Source: Streptomyces lomondensis (GTDB taxonomy: Bacteria > Actinomycetota > Actinomycetes > Streptomycetales > Streptomycetaceae). From it: a stretch of DNA of 64,000 nucleotides. Below are positions 8,785-16,878 of this stretch, piece after piece (the stretch's first letter is position 1; each line of letters begins with the position of its first letter). The stretch lies in assembly GCF_014651035.1 (NCBI RefSeq), contig NZ_BMWC01000018.1, forward strand, positions 60,094-124,093, given 5' to 3'. The notes under the pieces were generated by a model that was not told the origin of the DNA, did not search any database, and worked only from the letters and a program-made list of their open reading frames with translations. The translations under genes were made by a program, and so were the position numbers.

Positions 8785-9279
8785 TCAGGTGTGCGCTCGA
8801 CCGTCCGGAAGTCCACTGGTCCGCCCGCGCAGGGCGAGGACGACGAGCACGACGAAAGCCGAGATGCCGCAGAGTGTCCGGGCGTCGTTGAAGAGTTCCC
8901 AACGGCTCAGCAGTGCCGCCGTCTCGGGCTCGGGACCGCTGACCGCCCACTGCTTGATCCTGCCGTTGATCGGCACGTTGCCGAAGCGGGTGATCAGGAA
9001 GGACGCGAAGGTGAGCAAAGAGGCCGCGGCGGCGGCGAGGCGGGTCCCGCCGCGGGTGAGGACGGCGAGGGCGAGTGAGCCGAGGGTGGAGACGACCATC
9101 GCGCCCTGCACGGTGATTCCGTTGGTTTTCATCAACTCCGTGTGGAAGTCGAACCGCATGTCCTGCGGTACGGCGTCGAAGGTGGGTACGAGGTTGGCTG
9201 CGCCGTACCCGAAGGCGCCAGCGAGGAGACCGGTGGCGAGCAGCGCGACCCCGTGCACGATCCGGACCCGCGCCCTCAC
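8785..9279 (-). CDS. DUF1772 membrane protein
   Basis: A 164-residue protein with four predicted membrane helices: VHGVALLATGLLAGAFGYG, an ITVQGAMVVSTLGSLALAVL helix, a third near ASLLTFASFLI, and a last at ISAFVVLVVLALR. The N-x-R-I-K-x-W and R-W-E motifs (NGRIKQW, LLSRWELFNDART) are typical of DUF1772/anthrone-oxygenase-like proteins. The start overlaps the stop of the NTF2-like gene (GTGA), so they form a coupled pair. The pair lies opposite a tetR gene and is probably repressed by it. Substrate unknown. Confidence 0.85.
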   Translation of the reverse strand: MRARVRIVHGVALLATGLLAGAFGYGAANLVPTFDAVPQDMRFDFHTELMKTNGITVQGAMVVSTLGSLALAVLTRGGTRLAAAAASLLTFASFLITRFGNVPINGRIKQWAVSGPEPETAALLSRWELFNDARTLCGISAFVVLVVLALRGRTSGLPDGRAHT

Positions 9280-9683
9280 TTCGCCCGCTCGCTCGCCTCG
9301 GCGGCCGGCAGGGCACGGGTGAGCTGGTGCGCCCGGCGCATCCGGCCGTCCTCCGTGAACTCCCCGAAGAGATGCACCTCCGTCGAGGTCGGTCCGCCTT
9401 TGCGGGTCCGCGCGTGGATGGTGAGACGGGCGGCGATCCGGTGGCCCTCGGCGACGGCCTCGTGCACCTCGAAGCGATAGTCGACGACGTTCTTCCGTAC
9501 CGGGCGGAGGTGGGCGAGAAGCCGGTCGTGGTCGAGCGGCAGGCCATCGCTGACCTGGACGACGTCGGGCGTGTAGTGACGGGCCATCACGGAATCCGGG
9601 GCATCACCCCGGACGGTGGAATCCGTCAGGGAGGTGAAGAAGTCCGCGACGAACCGTGCCGGGTCGGGGGGAGAGGTGGGCAT
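9276..9683 (-). CDS. NTF2/SnoaL-like fold protein
   Basis: A 135-residue cone-fold protein: FVADFFTSLTDSTVRG, MARHYTPDVVQVSDG, YRFEVHEAVAEGHRIAARLTI, then EVHLFGEFTEDGRMRRAHQL. The motifs fit the SnoaL/nuclear transport factor 2 superfamily. Such proteins are small isomerases, hydrolases or ligand binders, and the reaction cannot be told from sequence. It is the first gene of a two-gene operon with the DUF1772 gene, directly downstream of the TetR operator region. Confidence 0.8.
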   Translation of the reverse strand: MPTSPPDPARFVADFFTSLTDSTVRGDAPDSVMARHYTPDVVQVSDGLPLDHDRLLAHLRPVRKNVVDYRFEVHEAVAEGHRIAARLTIHARTRKGGPTSTEVHLFGEFTEDGRMRRAHQLTRALPAAEASERAK

Positions 9684-9711
9684 GACGCTCCGATCCAGAG
9701 ACGCTACGATC

Positions 9712-9729
9712 TCTTACACTTCTGTAAGA
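9712..9729. promoter_or_regulatory. Probable TetR operator
   Basis: Perfect inverted repeat TCTTACA-CTTC-TGTAAGA between the divergent NTF2/DUF1772 pair and the tetR gene. A further half site, TGTAAGA, lies at 9758-9764 just before the tetR start. The symmetry and position point to autoregulation and repression of the divergent operon. Confidence 0.7.
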
Positions 9730-9765
9730 TATTGGCCGTCGCCAACTTAGACAAGGCTGTAAGAG

Positions 9766-10374
9766 ATGACTGCACCTGGGGAACCTGCCGCGCCCCGCGC
9801 CCGCCGACGCCGGGCCGACGCCGAGCGCAGCAGGTCGGCCATCCTCGACGCGGCCGTCCGCCTCCTCCGCGAGCGACCGGAGGCCAGCCTGGAGGCCGTC
9901 GCCAGGACCGCCGGAGTGACCCGGCAAACCGTCTACGCCCACTTCTCCTCCCGTGACGAGCTCCTCGCCGCCGCCGTCGACCGCGTCACCACTGAGGCCG
10001 TCGCCTCGATGGACGCCGCTGCCCTCGACGAGGGCCCCGCCGTCGCCGCTCTCCTGAGGTTCCTCGACGCGTCCTGGCAGGCGCACGAGGCCAACGCTTT
10101 CCTCCTCCAGGCCGCCGCCGCACGCACCATCGAGAACCAGAGCGGCCGGGAACGTCACGAGCCCGTCACAGACAGGCTCGCCCGTCTCTTCGAACGGGGC
10201 ATTGCGACCGGCGAGTTCGTGACCCGCCAGGACTCTCGCTGGCTGGTCGCAGCCGTGGTCGCACTCGGCCACGCGGCCGGCGACGAGATCACCGCCGGCC
10301 GCCTGACGGCCCCCGAGTCCCAGGCCGCCCTTCGTGTCTCCGTGTTCCGCCTGCTGGGCGTCGAGGACACCTAG
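9766..10374 (+). CDS. TetR family transcriptional regulator
   Basis: A 202-residue regulator with a canonical TetR N-terminus: AILDAAVRLLRERPEASLEA, then VARTAGVTRQTVYAHFSSRDELLAAAV (HTH at about residues 45-64). The C-terminal ligand domain is unclassified. Almost no leader separates the ATG from the upstream half operator, so the transcript may be nearly leaderless. It probably controls the divergent NTF2/DUF1772 operon. The stop TAG lies inside a CTAG followed by an IS-end-like sequence. Confidence 0.9.
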   Translation: MTAPGEPAAPRARRRRADAERSRSAILDAAVRLLRERPEASLEAVARTAGVTRQTVYAHFSSRDELLAAAVDRVTTEAVASMDAAALDEGPAVAALLRFLDASWQAHEANAFLLQAAAARTIENQSGRERHEPVTDRLARLFERGIATGEFVTRQDSRWLVAAVVALGHAAGDEITAGRLTAPESQAALRVSVFRLLGVEDT

Positions 10375-10405
10375 GGCCTGTCGTTCGTGTCACGCCGCAG
10401 AGGCG
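10371..10405 (+). mobile_element. Solo IS end related to the 8109 element
   Basis: CTAG followed by GGGCCTGTCGTT and, four bases on, TCACGCCGCAGA. It matches the left edge of the relic at 8109 at all but a few positions and in the same orientation. No transposase follows. It looks like the surviving left tip of a second copy. Confidence 0.5.
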
Positions 10406-10472
10406 CCCTGGGCGAGACGACCGCAGGGCCGCTCCGAAGATCGCCCGAGGGTTCCGAAGACCGCCCGAGGAC

Positions 10473-11831
10473 TCAGAGCGCGCCCCGGCTCCACGGGCCC
10501 GTGATCGCGAACGTGATGCCCGGCGTCTGGATGTTCACGAACAGCCAGTTGCCGTTCTTCGGCTCGAACACCGAGCCGGCCCACTCCGAGCCCCGGTGGT
10601 CGGCCGCCGGGACGTTCTTGCCCGCGGTGCCGCCGCGCAGATCCACGTCGTTGGCGGCGAAGCGGAAGATCTCGCCCTCGGTGGTCAGCCCGTGCACGTA
10701 CTCCGTGCCGCCGCCGTCCTCGCAGAGCACCAGGCCGCCGCGGGGGCTGACGCACATGTTGTCCGGGGCGTTGAGGACCTCCGCGCCGGGCGAGGCGAAG
10801 AGCACGCGGAACTCGTCGGTGGCCGGGTCGAGTTCGAAGACCTGGCCCTGGCGGGCGGGGCCGCCGTCGGTGGTGATGACGTAGATGCGGTCGTTGCCGT
10901 ACCAGGCGCCCTCCAGGCGGCTGAACACCGCCGCGCCGTTGGCCTGCGCCTGGAGCCGCACCGTGTCCGTCGCCGGGTCGACGTCCTCCACGGGCACCCA
11001 GGAGACGGTGCCGTACGCCTTCTCGCCGTCGAGGCGGGTGTCGTACTTGGCGGTGCCGATGCGCAGGGCCTCCAGCCGGCCGCCCTTGGACAGGTCACCG
11101 GGGACAGCCGGGACGAACCGGTACAGGCAGGCGTCGCCGCGGTCCTCGGTCTCGTAGACGTAGCCGGTCGCCGGGTCGACGGCGATCGCCTCGTGGTTGA
11201 AGCGGCCCATGGCCTTGTAGGGCTCCGGGTTGCCCTTGCCCTGCGAGGCCACCTCGAAGATGTAGCCGTGGCGCTTGCCCGCGGTCGTGGAGAAGGTCTC
11301 CTCGCAGGTCAGCCAGGTGTTCCACGGGGTGGGGCCGCCGGCGCAGTTGCGGAGGGTGCCGCCGAGGCTGCCGTAGGACTCCAGCCACTGGCCGGCGTCC
11401 GGGTCGAAGACCAGGGTGGTGGTGCCGCCGCCGGCCGCGGGGTTGTAGGCGGGGGCGGTGAAGGCGGGGCCCTCGCCGCGCTCGTGGTTGCGGACGAGGT
11501 GGACCCGGTCGCCGTAGCGGAAGGCAGCCATGCCGTCGTGCGCGCCCGGGGTGCGCACGCCGTCGTCCATGAGGTCGTTCGTCCACCCGTAGGAGATGTA
11601 CTCGAACCCGCGCGGCAGTTGGAGCAGCTCCAGGCCGGTCGCCTGGTCCTTCACCGGGCCCAGCGGGCCGTACCCGGCGTCGAAGGCCTGCTTGACCGGC
11701 GCGGCAGACGCCGTGCGCGCGGCCAGGGCCTGGAAGGGGACGGAGGCGGCCGCGGCCACCGCCGCCCCGCGCAGGAGGGTGCGTCGTTCGAAACCGGGAC
11801 CGGCCGGTCTTCCTGCGGACGTGCCTGTCAT
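10473..11831 (-). CDS. PhoX-like phosphatase (DUF839), Tat-exported
   Basis: A 452-residue exported protein. A twin-arginine signal (ERRTLLRGAAVAAAAS, about residues 16-31) precedes the DUF839/PhoX propeller. Diagnostic blocks include HLVRNHERGEGP, CAGGPTPWNTWLTCEE (the conserved Cys and metal-ligand Glu region), GRFNHEAIAVDP, YVYETEDRGDACLYRFVP and DNMCVSPRGGLVLCEDG. PhoX enzymes are Ca/Fe-dependent phosphomonoesterases. Its divergent neighbour is a phytase, which supports a role in phosphate scavenging. No clean PHO box was found. Family call firm; activity inferred. Confidence 0.85.
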   Translation of the reverse strand: MTGTSAGRPAGPGFERRTLLRGAAVAAAASVPFQALAARTASAAPVKQAFDAGYGPLGPVKDQATGLELLQLPRGFEYISYGWTNDLMDDGVRTPGAHDGMAAFRYGDRVHLVRNHERGEGPAFTAPAYNPAAGGGTTTLVFDPDAGQWLESYGSLGGTLRNCAGGPTPWNTWLTCEETFSTTAGKRHGYIFEVASQGKGNPEPYKAMGRFNHEAIAVDPATGYVYETEDRGDACLYRFVPAVPGDLSKGGRLEALRIGTAKYDTRLDGEKAYGTVSWVPVEDVDPATDTVRLQAQANGAAVFSRLEGAWYGNDRIYVITTDGGPARQGQVFELDPATDEFRVLFASPGAEVLNAPDNMCVSPRGGLVLCEDGGGTEYVHGLTTEGEIFRFAANDVDLRGGTAGKNVPAADHRGSEWAGSVFEPKNGNWLFVNIQTPGITFAITGPWSRGAL

Positions 11832-11921
11832 GGGAGTCCTCTCGATGCCATGAACGGGAAGAACCGGGGGGCGGCGCCCGTCACCCTAGAAGGGAACGCT
11901 TCGACCGATTACGAACAGAAA

Positions 11922-11977
11922 GTGAGCATTGGAAGAACCTCTTCCGGCCACCGGACCGCCGCGTTCCCATTGCTCAC
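11922..11977. promoter_or_regulatory. Imperfect inverted repeat between phosphatase and phytase genes
   Basis: GTGAGCATTGGAAG (11922-11935) faces GTTCCCATTGCTCAC (11963-11977) as near-complementary arms about 27 bases apart. It sits in the 288-base divergent promoter region, so one regulator could control both exported phosphatases. It does not match a textbook direct-repeat PHO box. The rest of 11832-12119 shows nothing recognisable. Confidence 0.35.
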
Positions 11978-12119
11978 CGCCCTGGCATGACCGCGTCACC
12001 AGGCGGCGGCCACCCCGTCACCTTCGGTCCTGAGGATCTGCACGGCCCGACGCGGGGATCACCTCCCCGGCGTTGCCCCACCGGGTCTCGTCCGTTCTTC
12101 CCCCCTTCGTGGAGGCACT

Positions 12120-13427
12120 GTGCGCAACCTGCGCGGGACACAGACGGCCGCGATCCTCGCGGCCCTGACGGCCATGGCGGTCCTGCCCACCTCGGCCCAG
12201 GCATACGACTCCGGGCTTCCGGGGGTGACCGCCACCACCGAGACCCCGGCCCTGTACGGCGACGACGCCGGCGGCAACGCCGACGCCGACGACCCGGCGA
12301 TCTGGCGCAACGCCGCGAACCCGGACGCCAGCCTGGTGATCGCCACCGCCAAGGAAGGCGGCCTGCGCGTGTACGACCTGGCCGGCAAGGAGGTGCAGTC
12401 GATCCCGGCGCCGCCCGCCCCCACCCCCGACGACAAGCCGGGCCGCTTCAACAACGTCGACCTGATCTCCGGGTTCCCGCTGCCGACCGGCCGCGCCGAT
12501 GTCGCCGTCGTCACCGACCGGGGCCGTGACCACCTGCGGATCTACCGCATCAACCCGGGCGCCGACCGGCCGCTGACGGACATCACCGACCCGAACGCCC
12601 CGCTGGTCTTCTCCAAGACCCTGGACGAGGTCAACGACCAGACCACGCCCTACGGCCTGGCCACCTGGCAGGACAAGGCCACCGGCCGCTCCTACGCCGT
12701 CGTCAGCCAGCGCAGCCGCACCCGGCTCGCCCTGCTGGAGCTGAAGACGACCTCCACCGGAGCCGTCACCTACCAGCAGGTGCGCACCTACGACCTGCCC
12801 GCTTCCTTCACCCTCCCCAACGGCCGCTCCTGGACCCCCTGCGCCGACCCCGGTGACCTCCCGCAGGTCGAGGGCATGGTCGTGGACCCGGTGAACAAGG
12901 TCCTGTACGCCGGTCAGGAGGACGTCGGCATCTGGCGGATGCCCGCCGACCTCGGGGGCAAGCCCAAGCTGATCGACAAGGTGCGCGAGTACGGCGTCCC
13001 GGCCACGTACGACGAGGCCACCGAGGAGTGCGTCGCGGGCGCCGACCCCGGCTACGGCGGCACGCACCTGTCCGCCGACGTCGAGGGCCTGACCATCCTC
13101 GACGAGGGCTCCGGCGACGGCTACCTGCTCGCCTCCAGCCAGGGCGACAACACCTTCGCCGCGTACGACCGCGAGGTGGCGGACGACAACGAGTACGAGA
13201 GCGGCTTCAGGATCACCGCCGGCACCGTCGACGGCTCCGAGGAGTGCGACGGCGCCGCCGTCCTGAACGCCCCCCTCGGCTCCCGCTACCCGAACGGCCT
13301 GCTCGTGGTCCAGGACGGCCACAACACCCCGGCCGAGACGGACGCGGACGGGGAGGTCCGCGACAACACGAACTTCAAGTTCGTCGACCTGGGGAAGGTC
13401 ACCGGCGCGCTGGACACGGACGACTGA
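12120..13427 (+). CDS. Secreted beta-propeller phytase
   Basis: A 435-residue exported protein with a Sec signal ending near SAQA (about residue 28). It then has the BPP phytase pattern: DDPAIWRNAANPDASLVIAT, KEGGLRVYDLAGKEV, FNNVDLISGFPL, PYGLATWQDKATG, QVEGMVVDPVNKVLYAGQED and LSADVEGLTIL. BPP enzymes are Ca-dependent and release phosphate from phytate outside the cell. GTG start. It is divergent from the PhoX-like gene and ends at a strong terminator. Signal, length and motifs agree with the family. Confidence 0.9.
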   Translation: MRNLRGTQTAAILAALTAMAVLPTSAQAYDSGLPGVTATTETPALYGDDAGGNADADDPAIWRNAANPDASLVIATAKEGGLRVYDLAGKEVQSIPAPPAPTPDDKPGRFNNVDLISGFPLPTGRADVAVVTDRGRDHLRIYRINPGADRPLTDITDPNAPLVFSKTLDEVNDQTTPYGLATWQDKATGRSYAVVSQRSRTRLALLELKTTSTGAVTYQQVRTYDLPASFTLPNGRSWTPCADPGDLPQVEGMVVDPVNKVLYAGQEDVGIWRMPADLGGKPKLIDKVREYGVPATYDEATEECVAGADPGYGGTHLSADVEGLTILDEGSGDGYLLASSQGDNTFAAYDREVADDNEYESGFRITAGTVDGSEECDGAAVLNAPLGSRYPNGLLVVQDGHNTPAETDADGEVRDNTNFKFVDLGKVTGALDTDD

Positions 13428-13434
13428 GCAGCAC

Positions 13435-13466
13435 GTAGGCCTCCGCCCCTCGGGGCGGAGGCCTAC
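13435..13466. terminator. Bidirectional terminator
   Basis: Perfect 15-base inverted repeat (GTAGGCCTCCGCCCC and its complement) around a two-base centre, between the convergent phytase and symporter genes. Confidence 0.9.
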
Positions 13467-13469
13467 CGG

Positions 13470-15041
13470 TCAGTCCCTCACCGTCGTGCGCACGGTGTCC
13501 TCGACTCCGCCCGCCGGCGCGGGGATCGCGGCCGCCGCGGCCCCGTCCCCGTCCGTGTTGATCTTCTCGATGATCGCGAGCCGCTCCGGGGTGTCCTCCG
13601 GCTTCACGAAGCCGATCAGGATGTAGAGGATCAGCGACACGGCCAGCGGGATCGACACCTGGTACTGGAGCGGGACACCGCCCTCGACGTTCCAGTTGAT
13701 CGGGTAGTTCACCAGCCAGAAGGCCAGCAGACCCATCGACCAGCTGGCGAGGGCCGCCGTCGGGCCGGAGCGGCGGAAGGGCCGCAGCAGGCCGAGCATC
13801 ATCGGGATGGCCATCGGGCCCATCAGACCGGCCACCCACTTGATGACGACGGTGATGATGTCCTTGAAGGTGGGGGAGTTGACCTGCGTCGCCGCCGCCA
13901 TGGACAGGCCGAGGAAGACGACCGTCGCGATCCGGGCGACCCGCAGGCCCTGTCCCTCGCTCCACGCCCGCGCCCGGCGCCAGATCACGGGCGCGCAGTC
14001 CCGGGTGAACACCGCCGCGATGGCGTTGGCGTCGGAGGAGCACATGGCCATGGTGTGCGAGAAGAAGCCGACGATGACCAGGCCCAACAGGCCGTGGGGG
14101 AGGAGCTGTTCGGTCATCAGGGCGTAGGAGTCGGAGCCGTCCGGCTTCTGCGACTCGACCAGCAGCGGCGACATCCACATGGGGAAGAACAGCACCAGCG
14201 GCCAGACCAGCCAGAGGATCGCCGACAGCCGGGCCGACCGCTCGGCCTCCTTGGCGTTCGGGGTGGCCATGTAGCGCTGGGCCTGGTTGAGCATGCCGCC
14301 GTTGTACTCGAAGAGCTTGATGAAGAGGAAGGCGAGCAGGAACACCGTGCCGTACGGTCCGACCAGCGGTTTCTCGTGGCCCTGGAGTTCGGGCGAGTCC
14401 CAGACGCCGAAGAAGCCGCCGTGGTCGTCGAGCCGTACGAACACCGCCACGAACATCGCGATGCCGGCCAGCAACTGGATGATGAACTGGCCGAGTTCGG
14501 TCAGCGCGTCCGCCCACAGGCCGCCGATGGTGCAGTAGATCGCCGTGATGCCGCCGGTGATGAGGATGCCCTGGTTGAGGGAGATCCCCGTGAAGACGGA
14601 CAGCAGCGTGGCGATCGCCGCCCACTTCGCGCCCACGTCGACGATCTTCAGCAGCATGCCGGACCAGGCCAGCGCCTGCTGGGTCTTCAGGTCGTAACGG
14701 TTCTTCAGGTACTCCAGCGGGGAGGCCACATGGAGCCGTGAGCGGAGCCGGTTGATGCGCGGGGCGAACAGCTTCGACCCGATGGCGATGCCGAGGGCGA
14801 TGGGGAAGGACCAGGTGACGAAGGACGTGACGCCGTAGGTGTAGGCGATGCCCGCGTACCCGGTGAACATCACCGCGCTGTAGCCCGACATGTGGTGCGA
14901 GATGCCGGAGAGCCACCACGGCATCTTGCCGCCGGCGGTGAAGAAGTCGCTGACGTTGTCCACGCGTTTGTGCGACCAGACGCCGATCGCGACCATCACG
15001 GCGAAATAGCCGATGAGCACGGCCCAGTCGAGACCGTTCAT
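13470..15041 (-). CDS. Sodium:solute symporter family protein
   Basis: A 523-residue SSS-family permease with about 13 membrane helices. Recognisable blocks are DFFTAGGKMPWWLSGISHHM, then SGYSAVMFTGYAG, ALTELGQFIIQLLAG, GGMLNQAQRYMAT, and MAMCSSDANAIAAVFTRD. They match the core of sodium-coupled sugar/carboxylate/amino-acid carriers. The ATG at 15041 has GGGAGGG in front; a longer in-frame start at 15074 is less likely. No catabolic genes adjoin, so the substrate cannot be assigned. Confidence 0.9.
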   Translation of the reverse strand: MNGLDWAVLIGYFAVMVAIGVWSHKRVDNVSDFFTAGGKMPWWLSGISHHMSGYSAVMFTGYAGIAYTYGVTSFVTWSFPIALGIAIGSKLFAPRINRLRSRLHVASPLEYLKNRYDLKTQQALAWSGMLLKIVDVGAKWAAIATLLSVFTGISLNQGILITGGITAIYCTIGGLWADALTELGQFIIQLLAGIAMFVAVFVRLDDHGGFFGVWDSPELQGHEKPLVGPYGTVFLLAFLFIKLFEYNGGMLNQAQRYMATPNAKEAERSARLSAILWLVWPLVLFFPMWMSPLLVESQKPDGSDSYALMTEQLLPHGLLGLVIVGFFSHTMAMCSSDANAIAAVFTRDCAPVIWRRARAWSEGQGLRVARIATVVFLGLSMAAATQVNSPTFKDIITVVIKWVAGLMGPMAIPMMLGLLRPFRRSGPTAALASWSMGLLAFWLVNYPINWNVEGGVPLQYQVSIPLAVSLILYILIGFVKPEDTPERLAIIEKINTDGDGAAAAAIPAPAGGVEDTVRTTVRD

Positions 15042-15168
15042 GTGCGCCCTCCCAGGGATCAGCCCGGCGCTCATCGTGGGCGCTGTCGCGTGAACACGAC
15101 AAGTGACCGTATGGTCAAGGCGAGGTAAAGATGTTCGGCGTGATGGCTTTGGTTCAGCTATCTGAACG

Positions 15169-15954
15169 TCAGCGCATCAGCTCCCCCGCGTTGACCAGCA
15201 ACGACTGCCCGGTGATCGCCCGCGCCCGGTCCGACGCCAGGAACACCGCCGCGTCGGCCACATCCGTGTCCGTGGCCAGATCGGGCAGTGCCATCCGTCC
15301 GGTCAGCCGCTCCAGAACGGTCGCCTCGGACACGCCCTCCGACTGCGCCGCGAACCGCACGTACGCCCGCACCGGCGGCCCCCACATCCAGCCCGGCAGC
15401 ACGGTGTTGACCCGGATCCGGTACGGCCCGAGCTCCCGGGCCAGCGAGTACATCGCGCTCGTCAGCGCCCCCTTCGACGCCGCGTACGCCGCCTGCCGCA
15501 CCTGCGACGGCGCCGCCACCGCCGACTGCGTCCCGACGAACACGACCGATCCGCCGTTCTGCTTCAGTGACGGCAGGCAGGCCCGGGTCATCCGCAGCGT
15601 GCCCAGCAGGTTCACGTCCAGCACGGACCGCCAGGCCTCGAAGTCGGCGTCCTCCAGCCCGCCGAAGTAGCCGTCCAGTGCGGCCACGTTCACGACGGCG
15701 TCGATCCGTCCGAACCGCTCCACCGCCAGTCCGGCCAGCGCCTCGCACTGCGCCTCGTCGCAGATGTCGGTGGCCCGGTACGCCGTGCGCGCCCCGCCCG
15801 GGTCCAGCTCCTCGGCGGTCTTCGCCAGCTTCGCCTCCGTGCGGGCGCCGAGCACGGCACGCCCGCCGTCCCGTACGACCGCCGCCGCGACCTGCCGCCC
15901 GAGCCCGACCCCGACCCCCGACACGACGACAGTCTTCCCCGCGAGCAGCGACAT
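15169..15954 (-). CDS. Short-chain dehydrogenase/reductase
   Basis: A 261-residue classical SDR: nucleotide loop SGVGVGLGRQ (G-x-x-x-G-x-G, about residues 12-21), catalytic Ser in FVGTQSAV, YAASK active-site motif near 155, and the C-terminal DVADAAVFLASDRARAITGQ. It is an NAD(P)-dependent oxidoreductase of the FabG-like group. ATG 15954 has GGGGAGG in front; the open frame upstream of it is a shadow. It is divergent from the 16036 gene across a perfect operator, so the two are probably co-regulated in one catabolic pathway. Confidence 0.9.
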   Translation of the reverse strand: MSLLAGKTVVVSGVGVGLGRQVAAAVVRDGGRAVLGARTEAKLAKTAEELDPGGARTAYRATDICDEAQCEALAGLAVERFGRIDAVVNVAALDGYFGGLEDADFEAWRSVLDVNLLGTLRMTRACLPSLKQNGGSVVFVGTQSAVAAPSQVRQAAYAASKGALTSAMYSLARELGPYRIRVNTVLPGWMWGPPVRAYVRFAAQSEGVSEATVLERLTGRMALPDLATDTDVADAAVFLASDRARAITGQSLLVNAGELMR

Positions 15955-15985
15955 GGCAGGACCTCCCCGGACCTCTGGCGCATTA

Positions 15986-16002
15986 TCTGACGGGCCGTCA
16001 GA
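15986..16002. promoter_or_regulatory. Perfect palindromic operator
   Basis: TCTGACGG-G-CCGTCAGA lies between the divergent SDR gene and the 16036 gene. This symmetric motif resembles operators of TetR-type regulators of catabolic genes in actinobacteria. The cognate regulator is not in the window. Confidence 0.7.
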
Positions 16003-16035
16003 GTATGGGCCAGCCGCCAAGGAAGGGGAAGGGCA

Positions 16036-16875
16036 TTGAGCGACGACACCCGCAGCGAGCTGTACGCCGAACTGGCCGCCGTCGGCCCCTACGGCACCCG
16101 CCCCGGCCACGCCCTGATCACCATGGTCGAACCGCATCCGGGCCACGAGTACGCCTACAACCGCTGGTACGAGGACGACCACTACTACGGCGGCGCCATG
16201 GCCATGCCCTGGATGTACGCCGGCCGCCGCTGGGTCGCCACCCGGGACCTCCAGCTCCTGCGTTACCCCGAGAAGTCGGCGATCGCCCAGCCGGTGACCG
16301 CCGGCTGCTACCTCTCCACGTACTGGATCACCGCCGGCCGCTACGACGACCACATGCGCTGGACGGTCGCCATCAACAGGCGCCTCAACCGCGACGGCCG
16401 CGTCTACCACGACCGCACGCACGTCCTCACGGCCTTCCAGGACCACGAGGCGACGGTGTACCGCGACGGCGCGGCCGGACCCCGCGACGTCCACGCCCTC
16501 GACCACCCCTACACGGGCCTGGTCCTCCAGGTCGTCGAGTCCGGCACCTCCGAGCAGCGCGCCGCACTGCTGGAGTGGCTGCGCACCCGCCACCTCCCCA
16601 AGCGCCTCGCGGGCTCCCCGGCCGCCCTGGTGACCGTCTTCCGCCCGACTCCCCTCCCCGGCGACCGCATGACCTACGTCAAGCAGGTCGAGGGCGTCGA
16701 CACCCGCCTGACCCTGCTGTGGTTCCTCCAGGCGGACCCGAGGGAGTGCTGGGAGCACTGCTTCACGGGCCTGGACACGGCGGTGGCGGAGTCGGGGCTC
16801 GGCAGGGTGGAGCTGGTGGCGCCGTTCATCCCGACCGTGCCGGGGACCGACCGGTATGTGGACCGGCTGCGCTGA
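16036..16875 (+). CDS. Uncharacterised dimeric alpha/beta-barrel-like protein
   Basis: A 279-residue protein with no clear named family. The block PHPGHEYAYNRWYEDDHYY resembles EthD/dimeric alpha-beta barrel proteins (the ExNxWY-x-x-xH pattern), and a second half (PRDVHALDHPYTGLVLQVVE) may be a repeat of the fold. There is no signal peptide or membrane segment. The TTG start follows an AAGGGG ribosome site. It is paired head to head with an SDR gene over a shared operator, so a role with that oxidoreductase is likely. The reaction is unknown. Confidence 0.7.
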   Translation: MSDDTRSELYAELAAVGPYGTRPGHALITMVEPHPGHEYAYNRWYEDDHYYGGAMAMPWMYAGRRWVATRDLQLLRYPEKSAIAQPVTAGCYLSTYWITAGRYDDHMRWTVAINRRLNRDGRVYHDRTHVLTAFQDHEATVYRDGAAGPRDVHALDHPYTGLVLQVVESGTSEQRAALLEWLRTRHLPKRLAGSPAALVTVFRPTPLPGDRMTYVKQVEGVDTRLTLLWFLQADPRECWEHCFTGLDTAVAESGLGRVELVAPFIPTVPGTDRYVDRLR

Positions 16876-16878
16876 GGG

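Noticed and set aside
10596..11990. Plus-strand 464-codon frame opposite the PhoX-like gene
   Set aside because: Antisense shadow of a high-GC gene; no motifs, Val/Gly/Ala repeats only.
13399..15102. 567-codon minus frame across the symporter
   Set aside because: Out-of-frame reading of the symporter; no membrane pattern.
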